Below, in pieces: positions 13,383 to 19,413 of a stretch of 19,413 bases of DNA (its first letter is position 1; every line of letters begins with the position of its first letter). The DNA is from Phaeodactylibacter sp964397205 (GTDB lineage Bacteria; Bacteroidota; Bacteroidia; Chitinophagales; Saprospiraceae). Position numbers and translations under genes: made by a program. Below the pieces are notes generated by a model, which saw only the letters and a program-made list of their open reading frames with translations, was not told where the DNA came from and searched no databases. The stretch lies in assembly GCA_964397205.1 (NCBI GenBank), contig CAYNIT010000059.1:1-19413 (forward strand). The letters are read 5' to 3'.

Positions 13383-13461
13383 TAACAACGCAAGATTTGT
13401 GAAAACCCACCTTGCCGGTAAGGCAGGCGGGTTTTCACAAATCTCATGTTGTCAGACTATA
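13376..13461. repeat. 86-base near-perfect inverted repeat (hairpin or MITE-like element)
   Basis: The left arm, 13376-13416 (TATAGTCTAACAACG...), pairs with 13422-13461 around a 5-base GGTAA loop. About 35 positions match exactly; there are five substitutions, all transitions, and one bulged T. The longest exact block is AGATTTGTGAAAACCC, 16 bases. Ends read TATAGTCT and AGACTATA. It sits between divergent serC and the head-GIN gene, 24 bases before the latter's ATG. Five-base flanking identity that would prove a target duplication is not seen. Confidence 0.85.
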
Positions 13462-13485
13462 TAAAAATCAGAAAAATCAATCGAC

Positions 13486-14121
13486 ATGAAAAAAGCAACC
13501 CTGGTTTCTGTGCTGATGGCTTTCATGCTCAGCTCCTGTCTCAGCGCCCAAAAAGAAAGCGAGCCCATCGCAAGCTTGACCAACTTCCAATCCATTAGCT
13601 TGGGCACCTCCGCAGATGTGTACATCAGCAAAGGCGACTACAAGGTAGAAGTGGAAGGGCCGAAAAATCTCACCTCCAAAATGGTCTTCCGGGTAAAAGG
13701 CGGCAACCTGAAAATCGAGCGACAGCGCAACTTGATGGATTGGAACAGCGGCCGGGTAAAAGTATACGTCACCATGCCTGCCATCGAGTCCATCGCAATT
13801 GGCGGCAGCGGGAACGTAGAGCTGCAAGAACCCTTTGAAGGCTTGGGCCAACTGGAAGTCGCCATCGGCGGCGCTGGAGATACAAAGCTCATGGGCAGCA
13901 GCGAATCCCTGTCCATCAGCATCGCCGGCAGCGGGAATGTGGATGCCTCTAGCCTGAACGCGGCTTCCTGCGAAGTTAGTATCGCCGGCAGCGGAGACGC
14001 CAAAGTCGGCGAAGTGGAAAAGCTGGAAGTCAGCATCGCTGGCAGCGGAGACGTACACTACCGGGGCAACCCAAGCATAGAGAAAAGCATAGTCGGCAGC
14101 GGCGACGTAATACAGCAATAA
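13486..14121 (+). CDS. Head-GIN domain lipoprotein (DUF2807)
   Basis: This 211-residue protein has a signal segment, MKKATLVSVLMAFMLSSCLS, with a lipobox-like LSSC (cysteine 18), so it is exported and probably lipid-anchored. The body is the Bacteroidota head-GIN/DUF2807 domain: a FQSISLGTSADVYI opening (34-47) followed by a regular series of beta-turns GGSGN (106-110), GGAGD (128-132), AGSGN, AGSGD, AGSGD and VGSGD spaced about 18-22 residues apart. This predicts a right-handed beta-helix, a shape seen in adhesin-like proteins. Function is unknown. It is the only gene on the plus strand after the inverted repeat. No TAnnTTTG promoter is clear; AACCTTTG at 13349-13356 is one base off and would place the inverted repeat in the 5' leader. 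Confidence 0.85.
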   Translation: MKKATLVSVLMAFMLSSCLSAQKESEPIASLTNFQSISLGTSADVYISKGDYKVEVEGPKNLTSKMVFRVKGGNLKIERQRNLMDWNSGRVKVYVTMPAIESIAIGGSGNVELQEPFEGLGQLEVAIGGAGDTKLMGSSESLSISIAGSGNVDASSLNAASCEVSIAGSGDAKVGEVEKLEVSIAGSGDVHYRGNPSIEKSIVGSGDVIQQ

Positions 14122-14270
14122 ACAAGCCGGGCATGCCCCTTTGATATGTTAAAATAGCCGGAAAAGCTATATAATTTCCCGAGCATTGCTCATATTTGTA
14201 ATATCAATTGACATCCCACCCATGAACATTACCCCAGTTCACCAGTTTATTTAACCATATTTTCAAAAAC
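14122..14270. other. Left part of the 475-base gene-free stretch
   Basis: No credible gene is seen. There is a weak hairpin ATAGC (14154-14158) with GCTAT (14166-14170), GAGCATTGCTC at 14181-14191, and CATATTTG at 14191-14198, one base off the -7 consensus and without a good -33. A 10-codon frame (14222-14254) is probably chance. Confidence 0.4.
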
Positions 14271-14463
14271 TAACTGCTGATAGCATTCGCTTTTTGCTTA
14301 CAAAGTAGCGCTTTGGCAGCAAAAAGATGAAGCAGTTGGCGGTTCAACAGGTCAAAATTTTGCAAAACCACTGTTGGCATCTATTTTTGACCTCAGCCAA
14401 AGGAACAGACGAGAAACATTCTCGTGGAGCAAAAGATAACCGGCGGGGGGAGAAGCCGGTTAT
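14271..14463. ncRNA. Candidate structured RNA: chain of perfect stems
   Basis: Four adjacent structures are seen. First, a nested stem: AACTGCT (14272-14278) with AGCAGTT (14331-14337), CTTTTTGC (14290-14297) with GCAAAAAG (14319-14326), and CAAAG (14301-14305) with CTTTG (14311-14315). Second, AGGTCAAAA (14349-14357) with TTTTGACCT (14385-14393), which competes with CAACAG (14345-14350) and CTGTTG (14371-14376). Third, ACGAGAA (14409-14415) with TTCTCGT (14419-14425). Fourth, ATAACCGGC (14436-14444) with GCCGGTTAT (14455-14463). I do not recognise the family. The strand is not settled: the last stem is followed by CTTTTG on the minus strand, and by no U-run on the plus strand. Confidence 0.4.
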
Positions 14464-14515
14464 TTGGATATAGCGGGGGAAGCTAAATTTTCAGTAACTA
14501 TCGCTCATTCAAAAG

Positions 14516-14577
14516 TGCCTTCGGGCATCTGTGATTAAACTACGTACCCTGGACTTGTGCTGATGATTTAGTTTAAT
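14516..14577 (+). promoter_or_regulatory. Leader structures before the M23 gene
   Basis: TGCC-TTCG-GGCA (14516-14527) is a four-pair stem with a UUCG tetraloop. ATTAAAC (14534-14540) pairs with GTTTAAT (14571-14577), which closes 20 bases before the start codon. No clear promoter is seen in 14464-14596. The role is unknown. Confidence 0.35.
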
Positions 14578-14596
14578 TGGCTAAGACTCGACAAAC

Positions 14597-15574
14597 ATGA
14601 GAAAAGAAAAGTTCGTTTACAACACGCAGACCTTGCGTTACGAAAAGGTCGAACCTTCCACCACGCAAATTGTACTGAGAATCCTGGGTTTCGTCTGTGC
14701 GGTTGTGGCTACCAGTTTCCTGTTTATTTTGGTAGCTCACAACGTACTGCCCTCTCCTCAGGAAAAAGCCTACAAGGAGGAAATCAGGGTGATGGAGGAA
14801 CAGTACACAGAGCTGAACAACGAATTGGAACGCCTTGAGAGCATTCTTGATAATGTACAAGAACGGGACGCTTACGCCTACCGGATGATCTTCGGCATGA
14901 AGCCGATTGACGAGGGAGTCTGGGAGGGCGGCATGGGCGGCCACGACCGCTACGAAAACCTCCGGCAGTACTCCACCGGCGAGCTTATGGTTTCTGTCAA
15001 GCAGAATGTAGACAAGCTCAAGCGTCAGCTGGACCTTCAGTCTCGCTCCCTCGATACCATTTCCAATATGGCTGAACAGAAGGAAGCTTTACTGGCTGCG
15101 ATGCCTTCCATCAAGCCCATCAACGGCGATAAGCTGCCTCGCAAGGTGCAGCTGCTCTCCGGCTTCGGGCGCCGCATCCACCCCATTTATAAGGTTCCTA
15201 AAATGCACTACGGCATCGACTTCACCGCTCCGAGCGGTACTCCCATTCAGGCCACCGGCGCTGGAGAGGTCATCAAAGCGGGCCGGGGCTCAGGATACGG
15301 CAAGCGCGTGCTTATCGATCATGGTTTTGGCTACCGGACGCTGTACGCTCACATGCAACGCATCGATGTGGAAGTAGGGGATGAAGTCAAGCGGGGCGAA
15401 CAAATCGGCCTGGTCGGCAATACTGGCGTTTCCACTGCTCCACACTGCCACTACGAAGTGCACTTGCACAAGCAGAAAGTCAATCCTATCCATTACTGTA
15501 TGGACGGCTTATCACCGGAGGAATATCAAGAATTGGTGCGCGCCGCCGAGATGCCTAACCAATCTTTCGATTAA
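14597..15574 (+). CDS. Membrane-anchored M23 peptidoglycan endopeptidase
   Basis: This 325-residue protein has one transmembrane helix near the N-terminus (about 25-48, LRILGFVCAVVATSFLFILV), a coiled coil (about 58-90) and a long linker, then an M23 domain at about 185-300. All zinc and catalytic residues are present: HYGID (histidine 204, aspartate 208), YAHM (histidine 252) and HCH (283-285) in APHCHYEV. It should cut peptide cross-links of peptidoglycan in the periplasm. The N-terminal MRKEKFVYNTQTLRYEKVE is typical of this Bacteroidota subfamily. The ATG at 14597 follows AGACTCGACAAAC. It is the first gene of a run with the CapA-like gene 23 bases on. Compare with the degenerate EnvC-like gene at 1570-2838. 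Confidence 0.93.
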   Translation: MRKEKFVYNTQTLRYEKVEPSTTQIVLRILGFVCAVVATSFLFILVAHNVLPSPQEKAYKEEIRVMEEQYTELNNELERLESILDNVQERDAYAYRMIFGMKPIDEGVWEGGMGGHDRYENLRQYSTGELMVSVKQNVDKLKRQLDLQSRSLDTISNMAEQKEALLAAMPSIKPINGDKLPRKVQLLSGFGRRIHPIYKVPKMHYGIDFTAPSGTPIQATGAGEVIKAGRGSGYGKRVLIDHGFGYRTLYAHMQRIDVEVGDEVKRGEQIGLVGNTGVSTAPHCHYEVHLHKQKVNPIHYCMDGLSPEEYQELVRAAEMPNQSFD

Positions 15575-15597
15575 GATCAAACCACAATACCTTGCAA

Positions 15598-16779
15598 ATG
15601 GCACAAGCAATTGGCCGCAGAAAAGGCTTCCGCAGAGGAAGTCTTTTTTGCTTATGCACCGCCCTAATTTTCTTTTACAGTTGCCGGCAAGCCAATTCCC
15701 ACGAACGGGAGGGGATGGCTGCTGCTCTGACAACCCCCATCGCTCTGGATTCCAATGCCGTTGACACCACCGCTGCAACAGAGCCCCCGCAGGAACAGCG
15801 CGACACCTTCGCTGTGATCGGCGTTGGCGATCTGATGCTGGGCACCAACTACCCCTCCTCCGCCTACCTGCCTCCAAAGAGAGGCGCTACTATGCTAGCC
15901 CAAGTATGGGAATTGCTGCGTACAGCCGATGTCACCTTCGGCAACCTGGAGGGCACCATACTGGACGAAGGCGGAACGCCCAAGCGCTGCAACAACCCGG
16001 ATGCCTGCTACGTCTTTCGCTCACCGGAGCACTACGTTCGGCACTTTGTGCAGGCGGGCTTCGACTTCCTGAGCATTGCCAACAACCACTCGGGAGATTT
16101 CGGCGCGGCGGGCCGCAAACGGACTAAAGCGGTGCTGCGGGATGCGGGTATTGCTTTTGCAGGCTTGGCCGGCAGCGACGAGTACGCCATCATCGAGCGG
16201 AACGGCCTGAAGTACGGTATGGCCGCTTTCTCCCCCAATCGGGGCACCTGCAGTATACACAATTACGAAAAAGCGCGCTCCATCGTCTCAGAGCTGGAAG
16301 AGCGCTGCGATGTGGTCATCGTTTCCTTCCACGGGGGCGCAGAGGGCAGCAAACATCAGCATGTGCCCCGCCGCACCGAGACCTACTACGGAGAAAACCG
16401 CGGCGATGTATACAAATTTGCCCACGCCATGGTGGATGCCGGCGCGGACATCATCTTCGGGCACGGCCCGCACGTCACCCGGGCTATGGAACTGTACAAG
16501 GACCGGCTGATCTGCTACAGCCTGGGCAATTTCTGCACCTACGGGCGCTTCAACCTGCGGGGCGAAGCAGGCATCGCTCCCATGGTAAAGGTAGAAATTG
16601 ACCGGTCGGGGCGCTTCCTGGGCGGCTTCGTCACCTCCATCTACCAGACCAAAACGACCGGGCCGCGGGAAGACCCGCGTGGCCGGGCAGTCCGTACTCT
16701 TAAGCGCCTGACGAAGGCTGACTTCCCGGAAACGCCCTTGCGCATCGGCGAAGACGGCCGCCTAAGTAAGCAGCCATGA
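15598..16779 (+). CDS. CapA-like lipoprotein with metallophosphatase fold
   Basis: This 393-residue protein matches the PGA_cap (CapA) family: GDLMLG (77-82), GNLEG (115-119), SIANNHSGDFG (159-169), VSFHGG (242-247), FGHGPHV (287-293) and SLGNF (308-312). These residues build a calcineurin-like two-metal site. CapA is needed for poly-gamma-glutamate capsule in Bacillus, but many family members act elsewhere, and none of the other capsule genes is here, so the substrate is unknown. A hydrophobic segment ends in FFYSC (cysteine 29), an imperfect lipobox, so it is exported and perhaps lipid-anchored. I chose ATG at 15598 rather than TTG at 15592. It follows the M23 gene by 23 bases and overlaps the hydrolase start by four bases (ATGA). 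Confidence 0.88.
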   Translation: MAQAIGRRKGFRRGSLFCLCTALIFFYSCRQANSHEREGMAAALTTPIALDSNAVDTTAATEPPQEQRDTFAVIGVGDLMLGTNYPSSAYLPPKRGATMLAQVWELLRTADVTFGNLEGTILDEGGTPKRCNNPDACYVFRSPEHYVRHFVQAGFDFLSIANNHSGDFGAAGRKRTKAVLRDAGIAFAGLAGSDEYAIIERNGLKYGMAAFSPNRGTCSIHNYEKARSIVSELEERCDVVIVSFHGGAEGSKHQHVPRRTETYYGENRGDVYKFAHAMVDAGADIIFGHGPHVTRAMELYKDRLICYSLGNFCTYGRFNLRGEAGIAPMVKVEIDRSGRFLGGFVTSIYQTKTTGPREDPRGRAVRTLKRLTKADFPETPLRIGEDGRLSKQP

Positions 16780-17591
16780 AAAGCATTAGCCTACACCAAA
16801 GCAAGGCAGGCCATCAGCTGGCTTACGAACTAAACGGCCCGCAGGATGGCTACCCCCTGGTTTTCCTCAATGGCATTTTGATGAACCTGCGCTCCTGGAG
16901 CGCGCAAGTCAGCCACTTTTCCAAGGAGTTCCGCTGCCTGACCCATGACTTCTGCGGGCAGCTGTACAGCAGCAAAAGCGTACCGGAACAGCTGAAGCTG
17001 GACATGCACGCAGAGGATTTACTGGGCTTACTGGATGAGCTGCAAATAAAGCGCTGCCACTTGGTGGGCACCTCCTACGGCGGGGAAGTAGGCTTGCTTT
17101 TCGCCAAAGCGTATCCAGAGCGGGTGCGCTCTCTGAGCGTTATTGCTTCCGTGAGTTATTCGGGAGCGCTGCTGCGCCGGCAGGTGGCCTTGTGGAAAAA
17201 GCTGGCAATGGCAGACAAGGGGTTGCTGTACGATGCCGTGGTCTCTACTTCCTACTCTAACCGCTTTCTGGAGCGGCACGGCAATTTCCTAGACATGCGG
17301 CGCGCCAACTTCAAAGAACTACCCGCCGACTTTTTCCAAGCTTTTCGGCAGTTGTGCGAGGCTTTCCTGCAGTTTCAGTTGCCGGCTGAGGACCTCGCCC
17401 AGATTTCTTGCCCCTGCCTTATCGTGGGTGCCTCCCTCGATATGCTCAAACCGCCCTACTACAGCCAATACATCGCAACGCATTTACCCGATGCAGCATT
17501 GGAGCTGATTGACAAAGCCGGTCACGCTGTGGTGGTAGAAAAACCCAAAGCCGTCAATGCGCTGCTGCGCAGTTTCATCGAAAAAAGCTGA
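16776..17591 (+). CDS. Alpha/beta-hydrolase
   Basis: This 271-residue enzyme has the alpha/beta-hydrolase fold with a full catalytic triad: the nucleophile serine 100 in GTSYGG (98-103), a likely aspartate 222 in GASLDMLKP, and histidine 250 in AGHAVVVEKP. LVFLNGILMNLRSW provides the oxyanion region, and a helical lid lies at about 130-200. There is no signal peptide. The substrate cannot be told from sequence. The start overlaps the CapA-like stop (ATGA), so translation is coupled. The gene ends the operon begun by the M23 gene. Members near it include 2-hydroxymuconate-semialdehyde hydrolase-like and esterase-like proteins; I do not choose between them. Confidence 0.88.
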   Translation: MKSISLHQSKAGHQLAYELNGPQDGYPLVFLNGILMNLRSWSAQVSHFSKEFRCLTHDFCGQLYSSKSVPEQLKLDMHAEDLLGLLDELQIKRCHLVGTSYGGEVGLLFAKAYPERVRSLSVIASVSYSGALLRRQVALWKKLAMADKGLLYDAVVSTSYSNRFLERHGNFLDMRRANFKELPADFFQAFRQLCEAFLQFQLPAEDLAQISCPCLIVGASLDMLKPPYYSQYIATHLPDAALELIDKAGHAVVVEKPKAVNALLRSFIEKS

Positions 17592-17638
17592 ATTCCTGCT
17601 TCCAACTCCCTATTTTGGAGAACACATTCTTTTGAAGC

Positions 17639-18706
17639 ATGGAAGAAGATACGCCAACGAGATACTGCCCTAATTGCTATTACCCCCTGCCGGCTTACGG
17701 CCAGTACTGTGCCAACTGCAGCCAGAAGTACACTGATGGCAAGGTGTCTTTCTGGGAATTGATCAGGGATTTCCTGGAGTCGGTGCTCAACATCGACTCA
17801 AAGATTTTTCGTACCCTAGGTGCTCTGTTCCTACCCGGCCGGCTGACTTCTGCCTACTTCCGCGGGCAGCAAAAGCGCTACGTGCCGCCACTGCGCTTGT
17901 TCTTCGTGATGGCGGTGGCGCACTTCGCCGTGCTTGGGTTTCTGACGCTGGATGCACTGGAGGAATCCCTGAAGGAAAGCCTGGAAGCTTCCCGATCGGA
18001 TGCCTACTTCGGCATCTTTCACGCGGAGTTCGATACGGCGCGGCAGGAAGTAGCCGCTCTATTTCCTGATGAGCCCGCTGCCTCCGCCGCGCTCGATTCT
18101 CTCAACGCTCGTATAGAAGAAGCGCCGCGCGATAGCCAGAATCTGATGTACGTAGTCTGGGAAGGCGATGGCGGTTTCAAAACCCAAAATGTTAGGGTGG
18201 CTGCCTATGATTTGATGGAGATGCCGCCAAACGGATTAGCAGATTACTACGGTGTAGAAGGGTTTTGGCAGCGGCTCGTTTTCCGGCAAATTGCTAAACT
18301 CAACCAGGAGGGTGGCAATTTTGCCCGCTACTTGGTCGGGAAATTGATTTGGATGGCAGTGCTCATGATGCCGGCTTTAGCCCTGATTTTAAAGCTGCTC
18401 TATATCCGGCGGGAGCGGTACTATGTGGAGCATCTGGTCTTCAGCTTTCACTACCACGCCTTTGCCTTTCTGATTGCGAGTATTTTTTTCCTGCTCGGCC
18501 ATGTACTGGGGCCAGACAGGGAAGGCCAGCTTTTCAGCCTGTTTTTCCTGGGGGTGCTGTTTTACCTTTACAAGTCTATGCGGCGCTTTTACCTGCAGCG
18601 GCGCTTCAAAACGATCGTCAAGTTTCTGCTGCTCAATATGGCTTATGTGATGATTTTCAGCCTGTTTATCGCAATAATGGCCTTGTTCACAGCCCTGACA
18701 TTCTAG
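17639..18706 (+). CDS. DUF3667 membrane protein with N-terminal zinc ribbon
   Basis: This 355-residue protein opens with a four-cysteine zinc ribbon: CPNC at 10-13 and CANC at 24-27, then VSFWELIRDFLESVLNIDSK, the core motif of DUF3667, and FLPGRLTSAYFRGQQKRYVP. Transmembrane helices lie at about 85-104, 236-255, 265-288, 297-312 and 327-352. A soluble, acidic stretch of about 130 residues separates the first helix from the rest and is likely on one side of the inner membrane. DUF3667 is common in Bacteroidota, and its function is unknown. There is a 47-base gap after the hydrolase, without a promoter I trust. It converges with asnS, with 16 bases between the stops. Confidence 0.88.
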   Translation: MEEDTPTRYCPNCYYPLPAYGQYCANCSQKYTDGKVSFWELIRDFLESVLNIDSKIFRTLGALFLPGRLTSAYFRGQQKRYVPPLRLFFVMAVAHFAVLGFLTLDALEESLKESLEASRSDAYFGIFHAEFDTARQEVAALFPDEPAASAALDSLNARIEEAPRDSQNLMYVVWEGDGGFKTQNVRVAAYDLMEMPPNGLADYYGVEGFWQRLVFRQIAKLNQEGGNFARYLVGKLIWMAVLMMPALALILKLLYIRRERYYVEHLVFSFHYHAFAFLIASIFFLLGHVLGPDREGQLFSLFFLGVLFYLYKSMRRFYLQRRFKTIVKFLLLNMAYVMIFSLFIAIMALFTALTF

Positions 18707-18722
18707 AAGCTGAATACGGGGT

Positions 18723-19413
18723 TTAAAACTCCGCGTTGCCCGGTGTGCGCGGGAAGGCGATCACGTCCCGGATGTTGCCCATGCCGGTGATGAACTGCAC
18801 CATTCGTTCGAAGCCCAGCCCGAAGCCAGCGTGCGGGCAGCCTCCGAATTGGCGCAGCTCCAAATACCACCACAGTTCCTCCTCCGGCACGTTCATCTCC
18901 GCCATGCGGCTGCGCAGCACATCGAGGCGTTCTTCCCGCTGGGAGCCGCCGATGACCTCGCCGATGCCGGGGAAGAGCACGTCCATGGCAGCTACCGTCC
19001 TGCCGGGCACTTCTTCTGAGGCTTCGTTGAGGCGCATGTAAAAGGCTTTGATGCTGGCCGGGTAGTCGCGCACAATGACCGGTTTTTTGAATTTCTTTTC
19101 CACCAGATAGCGCTCGTGTTCGGCCTGCAGGTCCTTGCCCCACTCTACATCGTACTCGAATTTGCCCTTTTTGTAGGGTTTGGATTTGCGCAGCAGGTTG
19201 ACGGCTTGCGTATAGGTGATGCGCTCGAATTCGTTGTCTACTACAAAGCGCAAGGTTTCGATCAGCCCCATAGGGCGGCGCTGCTCCTTAGGCATGTTCC
19301 GCTCCTGCTTCTGTATACGCTGGTCCAGAAACTCCAACTCGGCGCTGTAGTTTTCCAGGATGTGGTGGATCAGGTACTTGCAGAAGTCCTCTGCCAGGTC
19401 CATATCATCGTGG
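18723..19413 (-). CDS. asnS: Asparagine-tRNA ligase, C-terminal part (cut by window edge)
   Basis: About 229 C-terminal residues of a class II aminoacyl-tRNA synthetase of the aspartyl/asparaginyl subgroup are seen; the gene continues beyond the right edge. The segment HDDMDLAEDFCKYLI, ITYTQAVNLL, VEWGKDLQAEHERYLVEKKF, KPVIVRDYPASIKAFYMR and MDVLFPGIGEVIGGSQREER are conserved AsnRS blocks. Motif 3 is GFGLGFERMV, followed by RDVIAFPRTPGNAEF, the typical AsnRS C-terminus. It lacks the DPDA-type tail seen in AspRS, which supports the Asn assignment. Any upstream promoter lies outside the window. Convergent with the DUF3667 gene. Confidence 0.95.
   Translation of the reverse strand, partial: HDDMDLAEDFCKYLIHHILENYSAELEFLDQRIQKQERNMPKEQRRPMGLIETLRFVVDNEFERITYTQAVNLLRKSKPYKKGKFEYDVEWGKDLQAEHERYLVEKKFKKPVIVRDYPASIKAFYMRLNEASEEVPGRTVAAMDVLFPGIGEVIGGSQREERLDVLRSRMAEMNVPEEELWWYLELRQFGGCPHAGFGLGFERMVQFITGMGNIRDVIAFPRTPGNAEF

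Noticed and set aside
13376..13461. The 86-base inverted repeat as a plain intrinsic terminator
   Set aside because: It lies between divergent genes rather than after one, is far longer than a normal terminator, and no U-run follows on either strand.
14222..14254. A 10-codon frame (MNITPVHQFI) before the structured region, as a leader peptide
   Set aside because: No promoter, ribosome-binding feature or run of one amino acid codon supports it; such frames occur by chance.
1..19413. CRISPR array, insertion sequence, prophage, tRNA or rRNA
   Set aside because: No regularly spaced repeats, transposase or integrase motifs, phage genes or tRNA cloverleaf sequences were seen.

Overview
The window looks like chromosomal DNA from a member of the Bacteroidota, perhaps a Saprospiria-type marine or aquatic lineage; that narrower placement is an inference. 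The reasons are: promoters of the Bacteroidota sigma type (TTTG, about 19 bases, TAnnTTTG), A/T-rich rather than Shine-Dalgarno-type sequence before most start codons, a TonB-dependent receptor under a TPP riboswitch, and Bacteroidota-typical families (DUF4292, DUF3667, head-GIN/DUF2807). The DNA is moderately GC-rich by eye and densely coded. I see no insertion sequence, phage gene, CRISPR array, tRNA or rRNA. Most of it is core genome.

Layout. (1) 1-6318, minus strand: a cell-envelope run read from right to left. It comprises a sugar-phosphate nucleotidyltransferase, a secreted TPR protein, a DUF4292 lipoprotein, an EnvC-like murein hydrolase activator with a degenerate LytM domain, the ribosome-associated GTPase HflX, and the start of an M29 aminopeptidase that runs off the left edge. 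The first four are separated by 7 bases or overlap, so they form an operon. (2) 6319-9517: an outer-membrane TonB-dependent receptor on the minus strand, preceded by a TPP riboswitch with its own promoter, so it is very likely a thiamine (or thiamine precursor) importer. Divergent from it is a canonical promoter for rpsF. (3) 9518-10880: the rpsF-rpsR-rplI ribosomal protein operon, with two perfect hairpins in its leader and an intrinsic terminator at its end. (4) 10955-13217: a small META/HslJ-like lipoprotein on the plus strand, converging with a serC to YgjP-like metalloprotease operon on the minus strand. (5) 13218-14596: a region rich in secondary structure. An 86-base near-perfect inverted repeat lies upstream of a head-GIN lipoprotein gene, and a 475-base gene-free stretch after that gene holds a chain of perfect stems. 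(6) 14597-17591: a membrane-anchored, catalytically intact M23 endopeptidase, a CapA-like phosphatase-fold lipoprotein and an alpha/beta hydrolase, read as one operon. (7) A DUF3667 zinc-ribbon membrane protein converges with the 3' part of asnS, which runs off the right edge.

The genes are mostly housekeeping; two of the M23-fold proteins contrast as activator (zinc site lost) and enzyme (zinc site intact). The parts least explained by known features are non-coding: the stem-rich stretch at 14271-14463, the inverted repeat at 13376-13461, the rpsF leader hairpins, and a possible alternative stem that would compete with the TPP aptamer.
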